NCBI GenBank assembly: GCA_007449985.2
Contig: VIIQ02000153.1
Span: 62,001-126,000, forward strand
Source of the DNA: Desmodesmus armatus
Taxonomy: Eukaryota; Chlorophyta; Chlorophyceae; Sphaeropleales; Scenedesmaceae
Length of the DNA stretch: 64,000 nucleotides
Direction: 5' to 3'
In this document: positions 13,001 through 24,015 of the stretch, one piece after another
Numbering within the stretch: position 1 is the first letter of the stretch
Layout: each line of letters starts with the position of its first letter
Notes under the pieces: generated by a model
Told to the model about the DNA's origin: nothing
Databases searched by the model: none
What the model saw: the letters and a program-made list of their open reading frames with translations, nothing else
Program-made: the position numbers and the translations under genes

Positions 13001-16000
13001 TGTGCAGCAGGCATGCATTGTCTGGTGTCATTGCCAAAGTTCTCAACCTGGGGGAGTCTAGTGGTGCCTCATCGCTGTAATCCACTATACTGCTGTTGTA
13101 CTGACTTCAAGACCACGCCTGATCGCTTTGTCAGGAGCCATGAAATGTTGACATGTGACCAGTTACGTGGTGAATGCCGCTTCCTGCACCCACCCTGCCC
13201 TGGCCCCCTCCCCTATCCGCAACACGTGGCACTGAGGTGTCACAGTCACAACCCTCCGCTCTATGATGCAGCACACTGCAAGAGCCCTGGCATACACACA
13301 CTTGCACCTCTGTCAAACCCCCACAGCAGCACAGGAGTGGTGTCTAGGCCCTTGCCTACCACAAAGCCCGCATCAGCGATGCAGGCATTGTGGAAAGAAA
13401 TCAAGCCTACAAACCTCTTCTTTGTCACCATGGGCGCAGTTCCAGGCACAAGTGCAGCATACATGCCATCACACCTTCTCAAGCAGGTTGATAGAGTTGG
13501 CTCATCCAATCTAACCATGAGGTAGCTGTCTCACCTCACCGGTTCAGGCCGCACCTTATCGCTCTTTCAGGAGGCCACCACCAGTGCCGTGGCAAAGCTC
13601 CCCTCAGCCCCCGCTCATGTACCCTCTTCTCCCATTCCCCTTCACTCTCATGTAGCACTGTGGTGCTGACCATCCCTCTCCTCCCAATATGCAACATACA
13701 ACAGGAACCCTCTCAGTGGCCCACCTGCATGCACATGCCCCCCTGCGTTGAAAACCTCAAGGAAGCACAGGATCACCGAATGGACCCTTGCCTAGCACTA
13801 CGCCCGCATCAACGATGCAGGCATGGTGGATTGCAAAGGAGCCTTTCAAATGATACTGTGATGCTGTGGGCTTGAATTCAGAGACAGGCTTGCAGCAGGC
13901 ATGCCACTGTGGCGTGTGTTACGGCCGGCATTGTACTGTACTGCTGCTGCATTGATGGACCGTGCCTGATGGTAAATCACGGCCACATGTTGTACTGCTA
14001 CAAAGCACGACCAGCGATGGGCTGTTGCAGAGAACAGCCTCTTGCTGTACAGCTATGGTTGTATGACTTCCTTGGCCCTGCTACACCCGGTCTCATGCCT
14101 ATCCCACCCCAACCCCGTCAACAAAGGACCCCCGTGACAGAGGCCCTGGCATGCACATACATACACATCTCTGTATCAAACCCCACGGCAGCACAGGAGA
14201 TTGATGTGCACTGCTGCCTACCACAATGCCGCATCAGTGACGCATGCATTGTGCAATGCTGCGGTACACCACCAAACTCCTTTGACGCCGTGGGCTTGGA
14301 TCCAGACACAACCACACAGGTGGGCCACCATGGGCTATAGCATGTGTTGCCGCCTGTAGGGTGCTGCTGGTGCTGCATTGGTAGGCTCCATGCCTACCTT
14401 ACCATGAAGTGAGAACACTACCAGTGCTGGGCCTACAGTGGCCCCACCCCGCACTCACATGCATATGCATATATGTGCAGCTCTGTATCCAAGCCCTCAC
14501 ATCAACACATGAGCTGCATGTCAACCCTTGCCTACCGCACCACTAGCATCAGCTATGCAAGCATGGTGGGATGCATTCGGACTGACGCGCAGATCCTTTG
14601 GTGCCGTGGGCTTAGATCACCACAAGTGCAGCACATTGTTTTGTGCCTCCTCCTCCTCTCCTGGTAACTCCCTCCTTGTATTCGGCCTCCTAGTGCCCAG
14701 ATCTATTTCCCCCCCCCACACACACACATCAACCTAAACCCCCTCCGTTTGCTGATAAGGTGTTGGTGTATGGCCGTCAGCGAATGCCCCCCAACCGTTG
14801 CCAACCATACGTCCAGCGCAAACCCCTACACATATGAAGACCCCCCCCCCCCCCCCCGCGCTTCGGCTGCATTTGGCCCTAGCCCACACTGCGATCCATT
14901 CAAATACCCCGTCAGTGGCCTCGGCCTGCACACACATGCACCTCTGTTCCCAACCCCACGGCAGCACAGGATCTTGATGGCGACCGCTGCCTAACACAAA
15001 GCATGCATCAGCGATGCAAGCATTGTGGAATGCCTGTCGGGCACAATCAAGGTACTTTGATGCTGTGGGCTTGAATCCAGACACAAGGGCCACAGGTGTG
15101 CCACAGCTTGTGGCGTTCGTGTCACAGCTTCTCACTGAACCCACACCAGATCACCCTTTCAAAAACCAAATGAGGACGCTAAAGGGTCACGCCTGTAGTA
15201 CATGCAGCGCCCTCCTCCTAACACACACCACGCCCACACAAACACTAGCATTATGCCATCCCCATGCCTTGAACTCAGCCCCCCCCCCCCCCCCCCCCCC
15301 CCGCCACATGCTGCCCTTGACACCAGCCAACAGTGCAGCGCACTACATCAACACCTTCGGTGGCCATGGCCTGCACACACATGGCTGTGTGTCAAAGCCC
15401 TCACGGCAACAGAGGAGCTGAGTGTGGGCCCTTGCCTACCACAGAACTCGCATCAATAATGCAAGCATGGTGGACTGCATGGGGGCATCAGCTCAGCTAC
15501 TTTGTCACTGTGGACTTGGATCCAGGCTCGGGTTCAGCAGACGTAGCCCTGCTACAACCGGTTCCACGCCTATCCCCCTTCACCCCTATCCCCTTCAACA
15601 TGAGAACCCTGTCACAGTGGTCCCGGCCTGCACACACGCACACATATTTGTTTCCAAACACTCACGGCAGCACAGCAGCTTGATGTGCACCCCTGCCTAC
15701 CACAACGCCCGCATCAATAATGCAAGCATGGTGAACTGCATGAGGAGATCACACTCAGCTCCATTGTCACCATGGGCTAAGATCCAGGCACAAGTTTAGC
15801 AGAAGTGCCATCACAGCTTCTCAACCAAGGTTACTTGTGTTGACCCTTTGCATCTATCATAAGTAGATGCCTCACTTCATTGCTGCAGGGCCCCACCTGA
15901 TCGCTCTATCAGCACGCCACGGGGTTCAAACAGCACTCGCGTGATGATGCAGGCCCTCTCAGCAACACCCCCCCCCTGCCTGCCCCCACCACCCCCTGAA

Positions 16001-16760
16001 TCCGTTTCAGTCCACCTTCCAAGCCCCTTACTCAAGAATACACGTCGATGCCCTCCCCCCAGGTGGCTCCATTTGGCCCCAGCCCACAGTGTAACACACT
16101 ACAGGAGCCCCGTCAGTAGCCCCGGCCTGCACACACAAGCACCTATGTCCCAAAACCCACAGCAGCACAGGAAGTCGGTGTGAACCCTGCCTATCACAAC
16201 GTCCGCATCAGCGATGCAAGCATTGTGGGATGCATTGAGACCACACTGACTTGCTTTGTCACCGTGGGTTGGATCCATCCATGAGTGCAGCAGGTGTGCC
16301 ACGTGTTGATGACCTTGCCACAAGATTTCTGAACGCAGTTGCTGGTGCGGCCCCAACTGCTACGACGGTCCACTGCTCTGCTACTTTACGGGTGAAAGCG
16401 GCACCCAATCACCCCCTCATATGCCAAACCAAGACCCAAGGGTCACGCGTGTGGTACATGCACCCCCCCCCCCCCCACCCCGACACCGCACTCACAAACA
16501 CGCACAAAACACTGGTCCATGCTGGACACCCACCACACCACCACACTACACGCTGCTGTTGACGCAGGCCAACATTGCAGCACACTGCAACAACCCCCGT
16601 TGGTTGCCCTGGCCTGCCTACACATGCCTCTCCGTATCAAGCCCCCAAAGCAGCACAGCAGCTCAATGCGGACCCTTGCCTGACACATCACCCGCATCAG
16701 TGATGCAAGCATTGTCAAAAGCAACAGAGCAGGCACTAAACTGGTTTGATGCTGTGGGCT
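10030..16760. repeat. Degenerate satellite array, ~450-bp period, ~15 units
   Basis: The core GCATCAGCGATGCAAGCATT, with variants, recurs at about 10105, 10728, 11200, 11602, 12213, 12910, 13364, 13802, 14227, 14544, 15001, 15447, 15708, 16202 and 16689. Each core is preceded by CCTGCACACACATGCACCTC and CAGCAGCACAGGAG boxes. Most are followed by a GCTGTGGGCTTGGATCCAG box. Spacing ranges from 260 to 700 bp with a mode near 450. Frames are broken differently in each unit, so I treat the array as non-coding. A minus-strand frame (HNACIADAG) is locally preserved in several units, so a decayed repeat protein cannot be excluded. Confidence 0.75.
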
Positions 16761-16985
16761 TGATGGTGGAGACAAGTGCAAGCACACGTGCCACATGGTG
16801 TTTGCCATGGCTTCCCAATCTGCATTCTGGTCCCTTCCCAGCTGCTACCACCAAACAAGGAAAATGTGCTGGTGCAGGGTCACGTCTGATCGCCCTGTAC
16901 AAGGCTCATTGGGCCATTGTCTATGGCACATGCAGTAAACGCATCCCCCCCCCCTTTCCCCCCCCCCTTCACCCTGCAAGTGTTC

Positions 16986-17695
16986 AGGGGGGTGGACAAT
17001 GAATCTCGCGGGTGTTGCAGTCAGCTGTAGAGCAAGTCCTAAGGAACAAAGTGATATGCTTAAAAAATGCAGCCTTGCTCTGGTGTTTCCGCAATTTGAA
17101 TAAACGTATGCCCCGCTGCGCAGATTGGCGGTAAGCGGAATTCTCGTTTTTTCGGCCCAGCTGGCCCCAGCACCGGCTCTCAAATGTTTGTCCTGTATCT
17201 CTGCAAGGCCGTGCTAGCTTGTGCCTTGTATCTGTGCGGTGTACATGCAGCAAGAGCGAAGTATTGCTGCAGTGAGATTGTGCTGTCTCGCCCTGTACTG
17301 TGTTGGAGCGGTGAAATTGGCATTCTGGGACCTGGGGTAACTGATGTGACCTTCAGCATACTGTACCACATAAAGGCCTCACCGCGGGCTCATCTGCGTA
17401 GCTGATTCCGCTTGATAGTGTTGTTGTGAGTCGAAATGTGCTGCCAGTCGCTGCTGTGTGGTTGCTCTTTTGTCCGTGGTTGGCTGACGTAACCGTTGAC
17501 TGTGTTTCTGGCGCTGCTGAGCCTCTCAGGGAGTCTTTGGACCGAGCTACGCGAGAACAGCCTGGCAAGCCTCGTAACTTTGTGGAAGGAATGCGCACAT
17601 TAAACGCAATTGCTTTGCATGAGAAACACTGCACACGAGTGCGTCTGCTTGGGCTGAGCCGGCGAAACCCCCAGAGAATCATTGTCCACCCCCCT
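16986..17695. mobile_element. 710-bp terminal-inverted-repeat element, copy A
   Basis: The element begins AGGGGGGTGGACAATGAATC and ends with the near-exact reverse complement (GATTCATTGTCC type, then CCCCCCT). Terminal repeats match at about 22 of 26 positions. It has no transposase frame, so it looks non-autonomous. A copy at 19,946 differs by only about four positions, which implies recent duplication or transposition. No clear target-site duplication is visible. Confidence 0.75.
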
Positions 17696-19945
17696 GTGTC
17701 TAACCCCTGACCTGCACCCTGACTGACGTCCGTGTTCTCTGCGGAAACACGGACGATTGCGGCCTTGTTTTCAGTGAAATCAATGCTTGTAATGCGTACG
17801 TTCGTGTCAGCTCTGCAGCCCCTGTGCAACTCGCCATCTTGATTTTAGCAGTCAGCAGGAGTGTCAGCATCTGCTGTGCTGGATTCTTGGTTTCTTCTAG
17901 CGGCTTCATCTTGCTCTGCAATTCAAACTGTTGAACTTGTATGTTGTCAAGTAAAAGTTTCAGCTCAGCAGAGAGGCTGGAGCAGCAGCAGCAGCAGCTG
18001 AGGGCTGGTGTGATGTTCCAGATCAACCAACAGGTGTGTGGGCCACACTGCAGCACACCAGCAGGAGCATCGGCCCCATGAAGCATTCTCAACATTATGA
18101 TTTTACTTGGTGAATGCATTGGAGGCCCCCTGCACATCCAGATCAGGCTCAGCACAGAACAGCCTTGGCAGCAGCAGCAGCAGTAATTGCAAGAACAGTG
18201 CCACTAAGCTGCATGAGACCCACAGCAGAGCTACACAGAAGAAGCAGCCAGCATGCATGGTGCTGGATCAGCAGTTGAAAACCGAAGCAACTGCTCCCTG
18301 CCCTTCCTGCAGGTACTTACAGCCAACATGCAACACTAAGGAGGCACCAACGACGACACGAGTCGAGCCCCACACCATCACCAGATGCAAGGAGCAGATG
18401 AGACCCATAGGTGGGTGAGACTGGTGTGTCACGCAGCAGCAGCAGAGACATATGCCAGCACCACAGGCAGCTGCCTTGGTGAGGCAGAGCAACCGTGCAG
18501 TTGAAGGGTGCCAAACCACAATCGCTGCTACGACGCACAAGCCTTACAGCGCTCAGCTGAGCTCAAGGGCAGTGTAGTTGCCACCAACAGCACTGAATGC
18601 CTCCCAAGTGTCTGGCAGTGTGGTGATATCAGATGCAGTCCTGCTGGCTGGCATAGGGCATTCAAAAGTAGCATACTGCCCCTTGGACCTTTGTGGGGTA
18701 GCGTTCGTGTTGGGGTACAATTGCATACACTGCAGCAGCCAGCTGTGCGTCTCCTCATCCATGTGACTATGCACGTGCTCAATGGACCTCTTGCATTTAG
18801 TTGGGTGGGGTGGATGAAGCAGCAGCTGCCATCCCTGAGGCAGGAGGCTGGCTGCTTCGCTGTGCACCATGGGGACCCCAGTCGCTGCAGATGATGAAGT
18901 GCTCTGTGTGCCTCAGCCAGCAGCAACATATTTGTCCTGCAGCCCATGCACAGCTCCCTGAACATGTCATTGTTATGTGCTGTTGTAATATATGTGGTTG
19001 GCTGGATGATGTCCTGGACCCCCCTTTGTGTGCAGGTGCATTGCGGCGAAACCAAGGCGACATGCGCAAGGCGGGGCGAACATGCGGGCAGCACAGCAGC
19101 ACAGCAGTGATGAGATGCCACAAGATAGTCGACCCCACACCATATGCAGGCCACACTGGTTGCTGCAAGCAGCAGCTTTACTACAACTGCAGCTGCCAGC
19201 CAGGCGCACAGCACGTGGCATGCTTGGGGGGCGGAACCGCCAACCCCAGCGAAACAGCCCTCAACGGCCACGCATGCAGCAGGAAGGGCAGCAGCTGGCA
19301 GGGGGTGCTGTATGGATTGTGTGATGCTGAGCAGTTGATTGAGCTATATGCTGTAGAAGCACATAGCCTTGACAAGCCTGAACATGCTGTTGTGTTTGAG
19401 GGGTTGACCGTGTGCCCTGCGTCAAACCGCGAAAATGCCATTGTTGCCGCGGCATGCAGCTTGGTAATCAAAGTGAACGGCCAAGGGCACAGTACTATAG
19501 TACTGACACATGCCAACAGTTGTGACAGTAGCCTTGCTGAAATGAGGCTCAAGGACCAGTTGTATGCTCAAGAGGTCCTGGGGTAGGGTTTGAGTGTGTT
19601 GCGGTTGTTGATGGTTGAGGACATCAGCAACACAACAGCCCTAGCTGCCCTATGCAAAAGATGCCAAGCAGCCAGGCGACAATGGTGACAGTGCCATATG
19701 CCAAGGCCAAGGCAAGGGTGGCACAGTAGGTGACGGTGCCCCGGGAGGGTCATGTTGCCGGTGGTGGGGGGGGGTAGGGGGGTGGCGGCCCAGAAACTGT
19801 CATTGGCGACGGCTGCTAGCACAGGCCATGAACACTGGTAAGGCTAGGGTGGGTGCACTAGCGCTGCCGAGTGTGACACAATGGCGCACTGTGCCGGGGC
19901 CCTTGGAGCCCTGTTGGTGCCAAGTCAGTGCACAGCCCCAGACAC
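17696..19945. other. Segment between two TIR elements, possible decayed coding fragments
   Basis: There is no complete gene. A minus-strand frame around 17,990-17,840 reads as a plausible amphipathic helix (LSAELKLLLDNIQVQQFELQ). Another minus frame near 18,830-18,640 has a composition unlike random translation (KCKRSIEHVHSHMDEETHSW). A plus frame at 18,801-19,586 is open for 261 codons but has no recognised motif. These could be remnants of a mobile element carried between the two 710-bp repeats. Confidence 0.35.
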
Positions 19946-20654
19946 AGGGGGGTGGACAATGAATCTCGCGGGTGTTGCAGTCAGCTGTAGAGCAAGTCCT
20001 AAGGAACAAAGTGATATGCTTAAAAAATGCAGCCTTGCTCTGGTGTTTCCGCAATTTGAATAAACGTATGCCCCGCTGCGCAGATTGGCGGTAAGCGGAA
20101 TTCTCGTTTTTTCGGCCCAGCTGGCCCCAGCACTGGCTTTCAAATGTTTGTCCTGTATCTCTGCAAGGCCGTGCTAGCTTGTGCCTTGTATCTGTGCGGT
20201 GTACATGCAGCAAGAGCGAAGTATTGCTGCAGTGAGATTGTGCTGTCTCGCCCTGTACTGTGTTGGAGCGGTGAAATTGGCATTCTGGGACCTGGGGTAA
20301 CTGATGTGACCTTCAGCATACTGTACCACATAAAGGCCTCACCGCGGGCTCATCTGCGTAGCTGATTCCGCTTGATAGTGTTGTTGTGAGTCGAAATGTG
20401 CTGCCAGTCGCTGCTGTGTGGTTGCTCTTTTGTCCGTGGTTGGCTGACGTAACCGTTGACTGTGTTTCTGGCGCTGCTGAGCCTCTCAGGGAGTCTTTGG
20501 ACCGAGCTACGCGAGAACAGCCTGGCAAGCCTCGTAACTTTGTGGAAGGAATGCGCACATTAAACGCAATTGCTTTGCATGAGAAACGCTGCACACGAGT
20601 GCGTCTGCTTGGGCTGAGCCGGCGAAACCCCAGAGAATCATTGTCCACCCCCCT
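19946..20654. mobile_element. 710-bp terminal-inverted-repeat element, copy B
   Basis: This is in the same orientation as the copy at 16,986 and almost identical. The differences I see are in the CCGGCTCT/CTGGCTTT segment, one A/G change in GAGAAACACT, and one base less in the C-run before the right end. Terminal inverted repeats are AGGGGGGTGGACAATGA. Flanks differ from copy A and show no shared target-site duplication. Confidence 0.75.
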
Positions 20655-21989
20655 GGTTGCCAACCCTACTCCCTTGTCCCCCCCCCCCAACGAGTTGGAT
20701 TGCCGAAGACATTAAAACAACAAAAAATTATAGGTTTGATCCTATCTCAACGTTCCACACGCCCCCCCCCCCCCTCACCTGGCACTGTGGGCCACCACGT
20801 CCAGGCTGCCATGCTGCTGCTCCGATCTGCTCTGCGCTGCTCTGCTGCCTAGGGGCACACAGCACAGCGTCGATGCACTGAGTGTGTGTGCTACTGGTCA
20901 CGCTGCGGGGTCGTCCCTGCACACAGCAGCACAGGAAATGCCGGCCAAGGGAACATCAACAGCACCACCAACAGCAAATGTGTTGGGCTAGGGTGCAGGC
21001 CTCAGGGCTGCTGAAATGCAAGTATACTGACAACGGAAAACATCGGCTACTCAAATCCTGCACTGAAACCTACCCTACGGTGCCCCAGAGCAGAATACTG
21101 GTGCCAATGCGATCTGTGGCACAGATTCTGTGCTGCAGACGAGCAGAAGCAAACGGGCCCAGCAAGCAAGACGATCGTTGGGTTGACGCACTTCAACTAG
21201 TACGTGTGTGAAAACAGAGGCCACATCACCCTCTTCTGGTCTCTCTCACTCTCGCTTCTAAAGACCTCGACCCCGTCAATGCCACAGGCACAATCATTCG
21301 TAGCCGAGAAAGTTTCGTTGTGCCTTTGTTGTGTCACAGGGCCCTCGGAAGCGCTGCCTCATCCATACACTACTCCACACTCTTAAAGAGCAGCAGCCAA
21401 ACAACATCAACCATCAGTACCCACCAATCCTGTCTCTATCGCACATCCCTGCGTCTGATCGCGTCTGCAGATTGATTAATACATTTGATCTCACCCAGCT
21501 CGCTGCAGCATGATGTCTGGTCAGCTTGCAACAGGCTGTGCTGCACATTCCGTACAGCAGCAGTAGGCCAGGCAAACACTCTTCCAGCATGCACTTCAAA
21601 ACAGCTTCTGCGTCGAAGCTGCTGCTACCCAGCCATGATCAGCAGCTGTCAAGATCTGGAGATGACTCAAATCAGCCGCAGCAACAGCAGCACCAGCACC
21701 TGCAGCAGCTTCTAGTCTTCAGCTTGGCTGCGTCTGCTGATCATAAGTTTTCTCAACAAGGCGAGCAGCAGCAGCAACAGCAGCAGCCACAGCTGTTGGT
21801 CGTGCACTGCAGGCAGCAGCAGCAGGGGCTGCGGCAACCTGGGATCAGGTAGGGTACGCATGTATAGTGCGCCTGGTGTATGGAACTCGTGCATGCATGC
21901 CTAGAAGGTTCTGGGAGAAGTTCCGAGCAAGGCAGAACAAAGCCAGTGATTAGGGATCCAGAAGACAGTGCATGGCGACTGCCCTGCAC
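20655..21989. other. Intergenic upstream of the polyQ gene
   Basis: No gene was recognised. There is a C-run at 20,762-20,775, CAG-rich stretches at 21,680-21,830, and mixed low-complexity sequence that probably includes the promoter and 5' leader of the gene starting at 21,990. Confidence 0.35.
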
Positions 21990-22220
21990 ATGCAAGCTGT
22001 TAAGCGTGGCCAGGGCCTACCACCCTGTGCTCAAGGGGGCTGGGGTTCATGGGGCCGCCTCACCAGCGCTCAACAAACAGGTTTGCAGCAGCCTAATGCA
22101 CACTCACCTTGGACTGAAACAAGACATCACCACTGGCTTGCAAGGTAAATGAACAGGTGTTGGTGTGCCTGTTTCTTCCTTCATTTGCTGCCTGTAGGTC
22201 CCGCCAAGATGCAGCAACGC

Positions 22221-22265
<45 letters not shown>

Positions 22266-22634
22266 CTAACGCCCTGGTGCCTCACAACAACAGCAGCAGC
22301 AGCAGCAGCAACAACACTGCCACAGCTGCTTCTGCACCAGCAGCAGCAGCCCCAGATGTCCCAACCTGGGTACCTGCTCTGTTCCTTGGAGATGTATTCA
22401 TAACTGCCAACACAGTAGCCGGTATCATCAGCAGCAGTGCAGCAGCAGCAGCAGAGGGACGCCTACCCACAGCACGCGCAGCACGGGCACAGCGTGACAC
22501 AGCAGCGCAGCAGCACGCAGCAGCAGCGGCAGCAGCCAGCTGGCCGGCACCGCCCCCCATTGACCATGCTTCGGCGCTGCTGCTGCAGCTGCTGCAGCCG
22601 CTGCCGCAACCTGCTGCTGCCGGCGAGTTTTCTT

Positions 22635-22671
<37 letters not shown>

Positions 22672-23128
22672 GTGGAGGCAAGGAGACAGCCAGCAGCAGC
22701 AGCAGCAGCAGCACAAGGTGTTTTACGTGCAGCAGGAGACAGCTGAGCTGGTCAGACAGGAGCTGCTGCTGCATCGGTACCAAGAGCTTGTTGCTGCTCG
22801 CGCTGCTGCTGGCCTGCCAATCACCCCTCTCTCAGACAGCAGCAACAGCAAACAGCAGCAGCAGCAGCAGCAGCAGGAGGGTGGCAAGCAGCGCAGCAGC
22901 AACATGCTGCAAGCCATCTGTGATGGTGTGGCAAAGCTCACTGGGAACCGCAACAGCAGCAGCAGCAGTGTGGCAAGTGCAGCTGATGCTGCTCAGTCAC
23001 CCCAGAGCCCGCAGCAGCAGCAGCACCAGCAGCAGCAGCAGCACCAGCAGCAGCAGCAGCAGCACAACCCATGGGGCTGGGTGGGCAATGCTGTTGGTAG
23101 GTTCGTGCCGCCTGCATTGCACCGGGGT

Positions 23129-23166
<38 letters not shown>

Positions 23167-23731
23167 GGAGGGGTCATCTCTGCCCACTGCTCCTGTGCTA
23201 GTGGACGGTCCCACGACGACCAGCAGCAGCAGCAGCAGCACTGCTGTTGCTGGCACAGACGCAGCTCCTGCTGCTGCTGCTGGCGCTGTTGGCCCTGCCG
23301 TCCCAGAGCCTGTTCAGCAGCAGCCTTCTTCCCCAACAGCAGCAGGCAGCAGCAGTGGGGGCAACCCCAGCAGCAGCAGCAGTGCAGTCGTGAGTGCGAG
23401 GCAGAGCCTGCCGGCGGTTTTAGCAGCCCAGCTGCAGGGGTTTATGTCGGAGCTGCAGCATCTCGAGGAGGACGCAGTTTTAAGGGAGGGGGCAGCTCTG
23501 CTGCAGCAGCGGCAGCAGCAGCAGCACACCAGCAGCAGCAGCAGCAGCAAGGGTGGCCACAGTAAGGAGGGGCAGAGTGGTAACCAGCAGCAGCAGCAGC
23601 CCCTGCCATTCAACTTTGCGTCCTATGTTGCTCGGCTACCACTGGCTGTTGCAATGCAGCTGCTCCTGCAGCAGCAGCAGCAGCAGCCTGACGTCGAGCA
23701 GCAGCAGCACCGGCAGCAGCGGCGGCGGCAG

Positions 23732-23763
<32 letters not shown>

Positions 23764-23963
23764 GCCGGGTGACTACAAGCTGGCGGTCAATGCAAATGAC
23801 CTCACTGCCTGCTTGGCAGTGAGGGGTCGATCTGCCTTTGTGGACTTTGAGGGGGTGGATGAGGGCCAGGAAAAGGGGGAGGGGGCAGCGCATGGCTTCC
23901 ACCTAGGCCTATGGGACTCGGATGACAGCAGCAGCGGCAGTGAGCAGGAGGAGGAGGACGCAG

Positions 23964-24015
<52 letters not shown>

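Noticed and set aside
10030..16760. CRISPR array
   Set aside because: Units are long, diverged and unevenly spaced, with no short identical repeats or unique spacers, and the genome is eukaryotic.
18801..19586. 261-codon plus-strand open frame
   Set aside because: No motif or splice context, and an overlapping minus frame looks at least as protein-like.
16986..20654. Interpretation of the 710-bp repeats as LTRs of a retrotransposon
   Set aside because: Both copies have the same long inverted ends including the outer G/C runs. There is no primer-binding site or polypurine tract on the inner sides only, and no reverse transcriptase.
22437..23201. Long Ser/Ala-rich open frames overlapping the polyQ gene in other frames and on the other strand
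   Set aside because: CAG repeats are open in all frames. The frame kept has the splice phases and the non-repeat islands.
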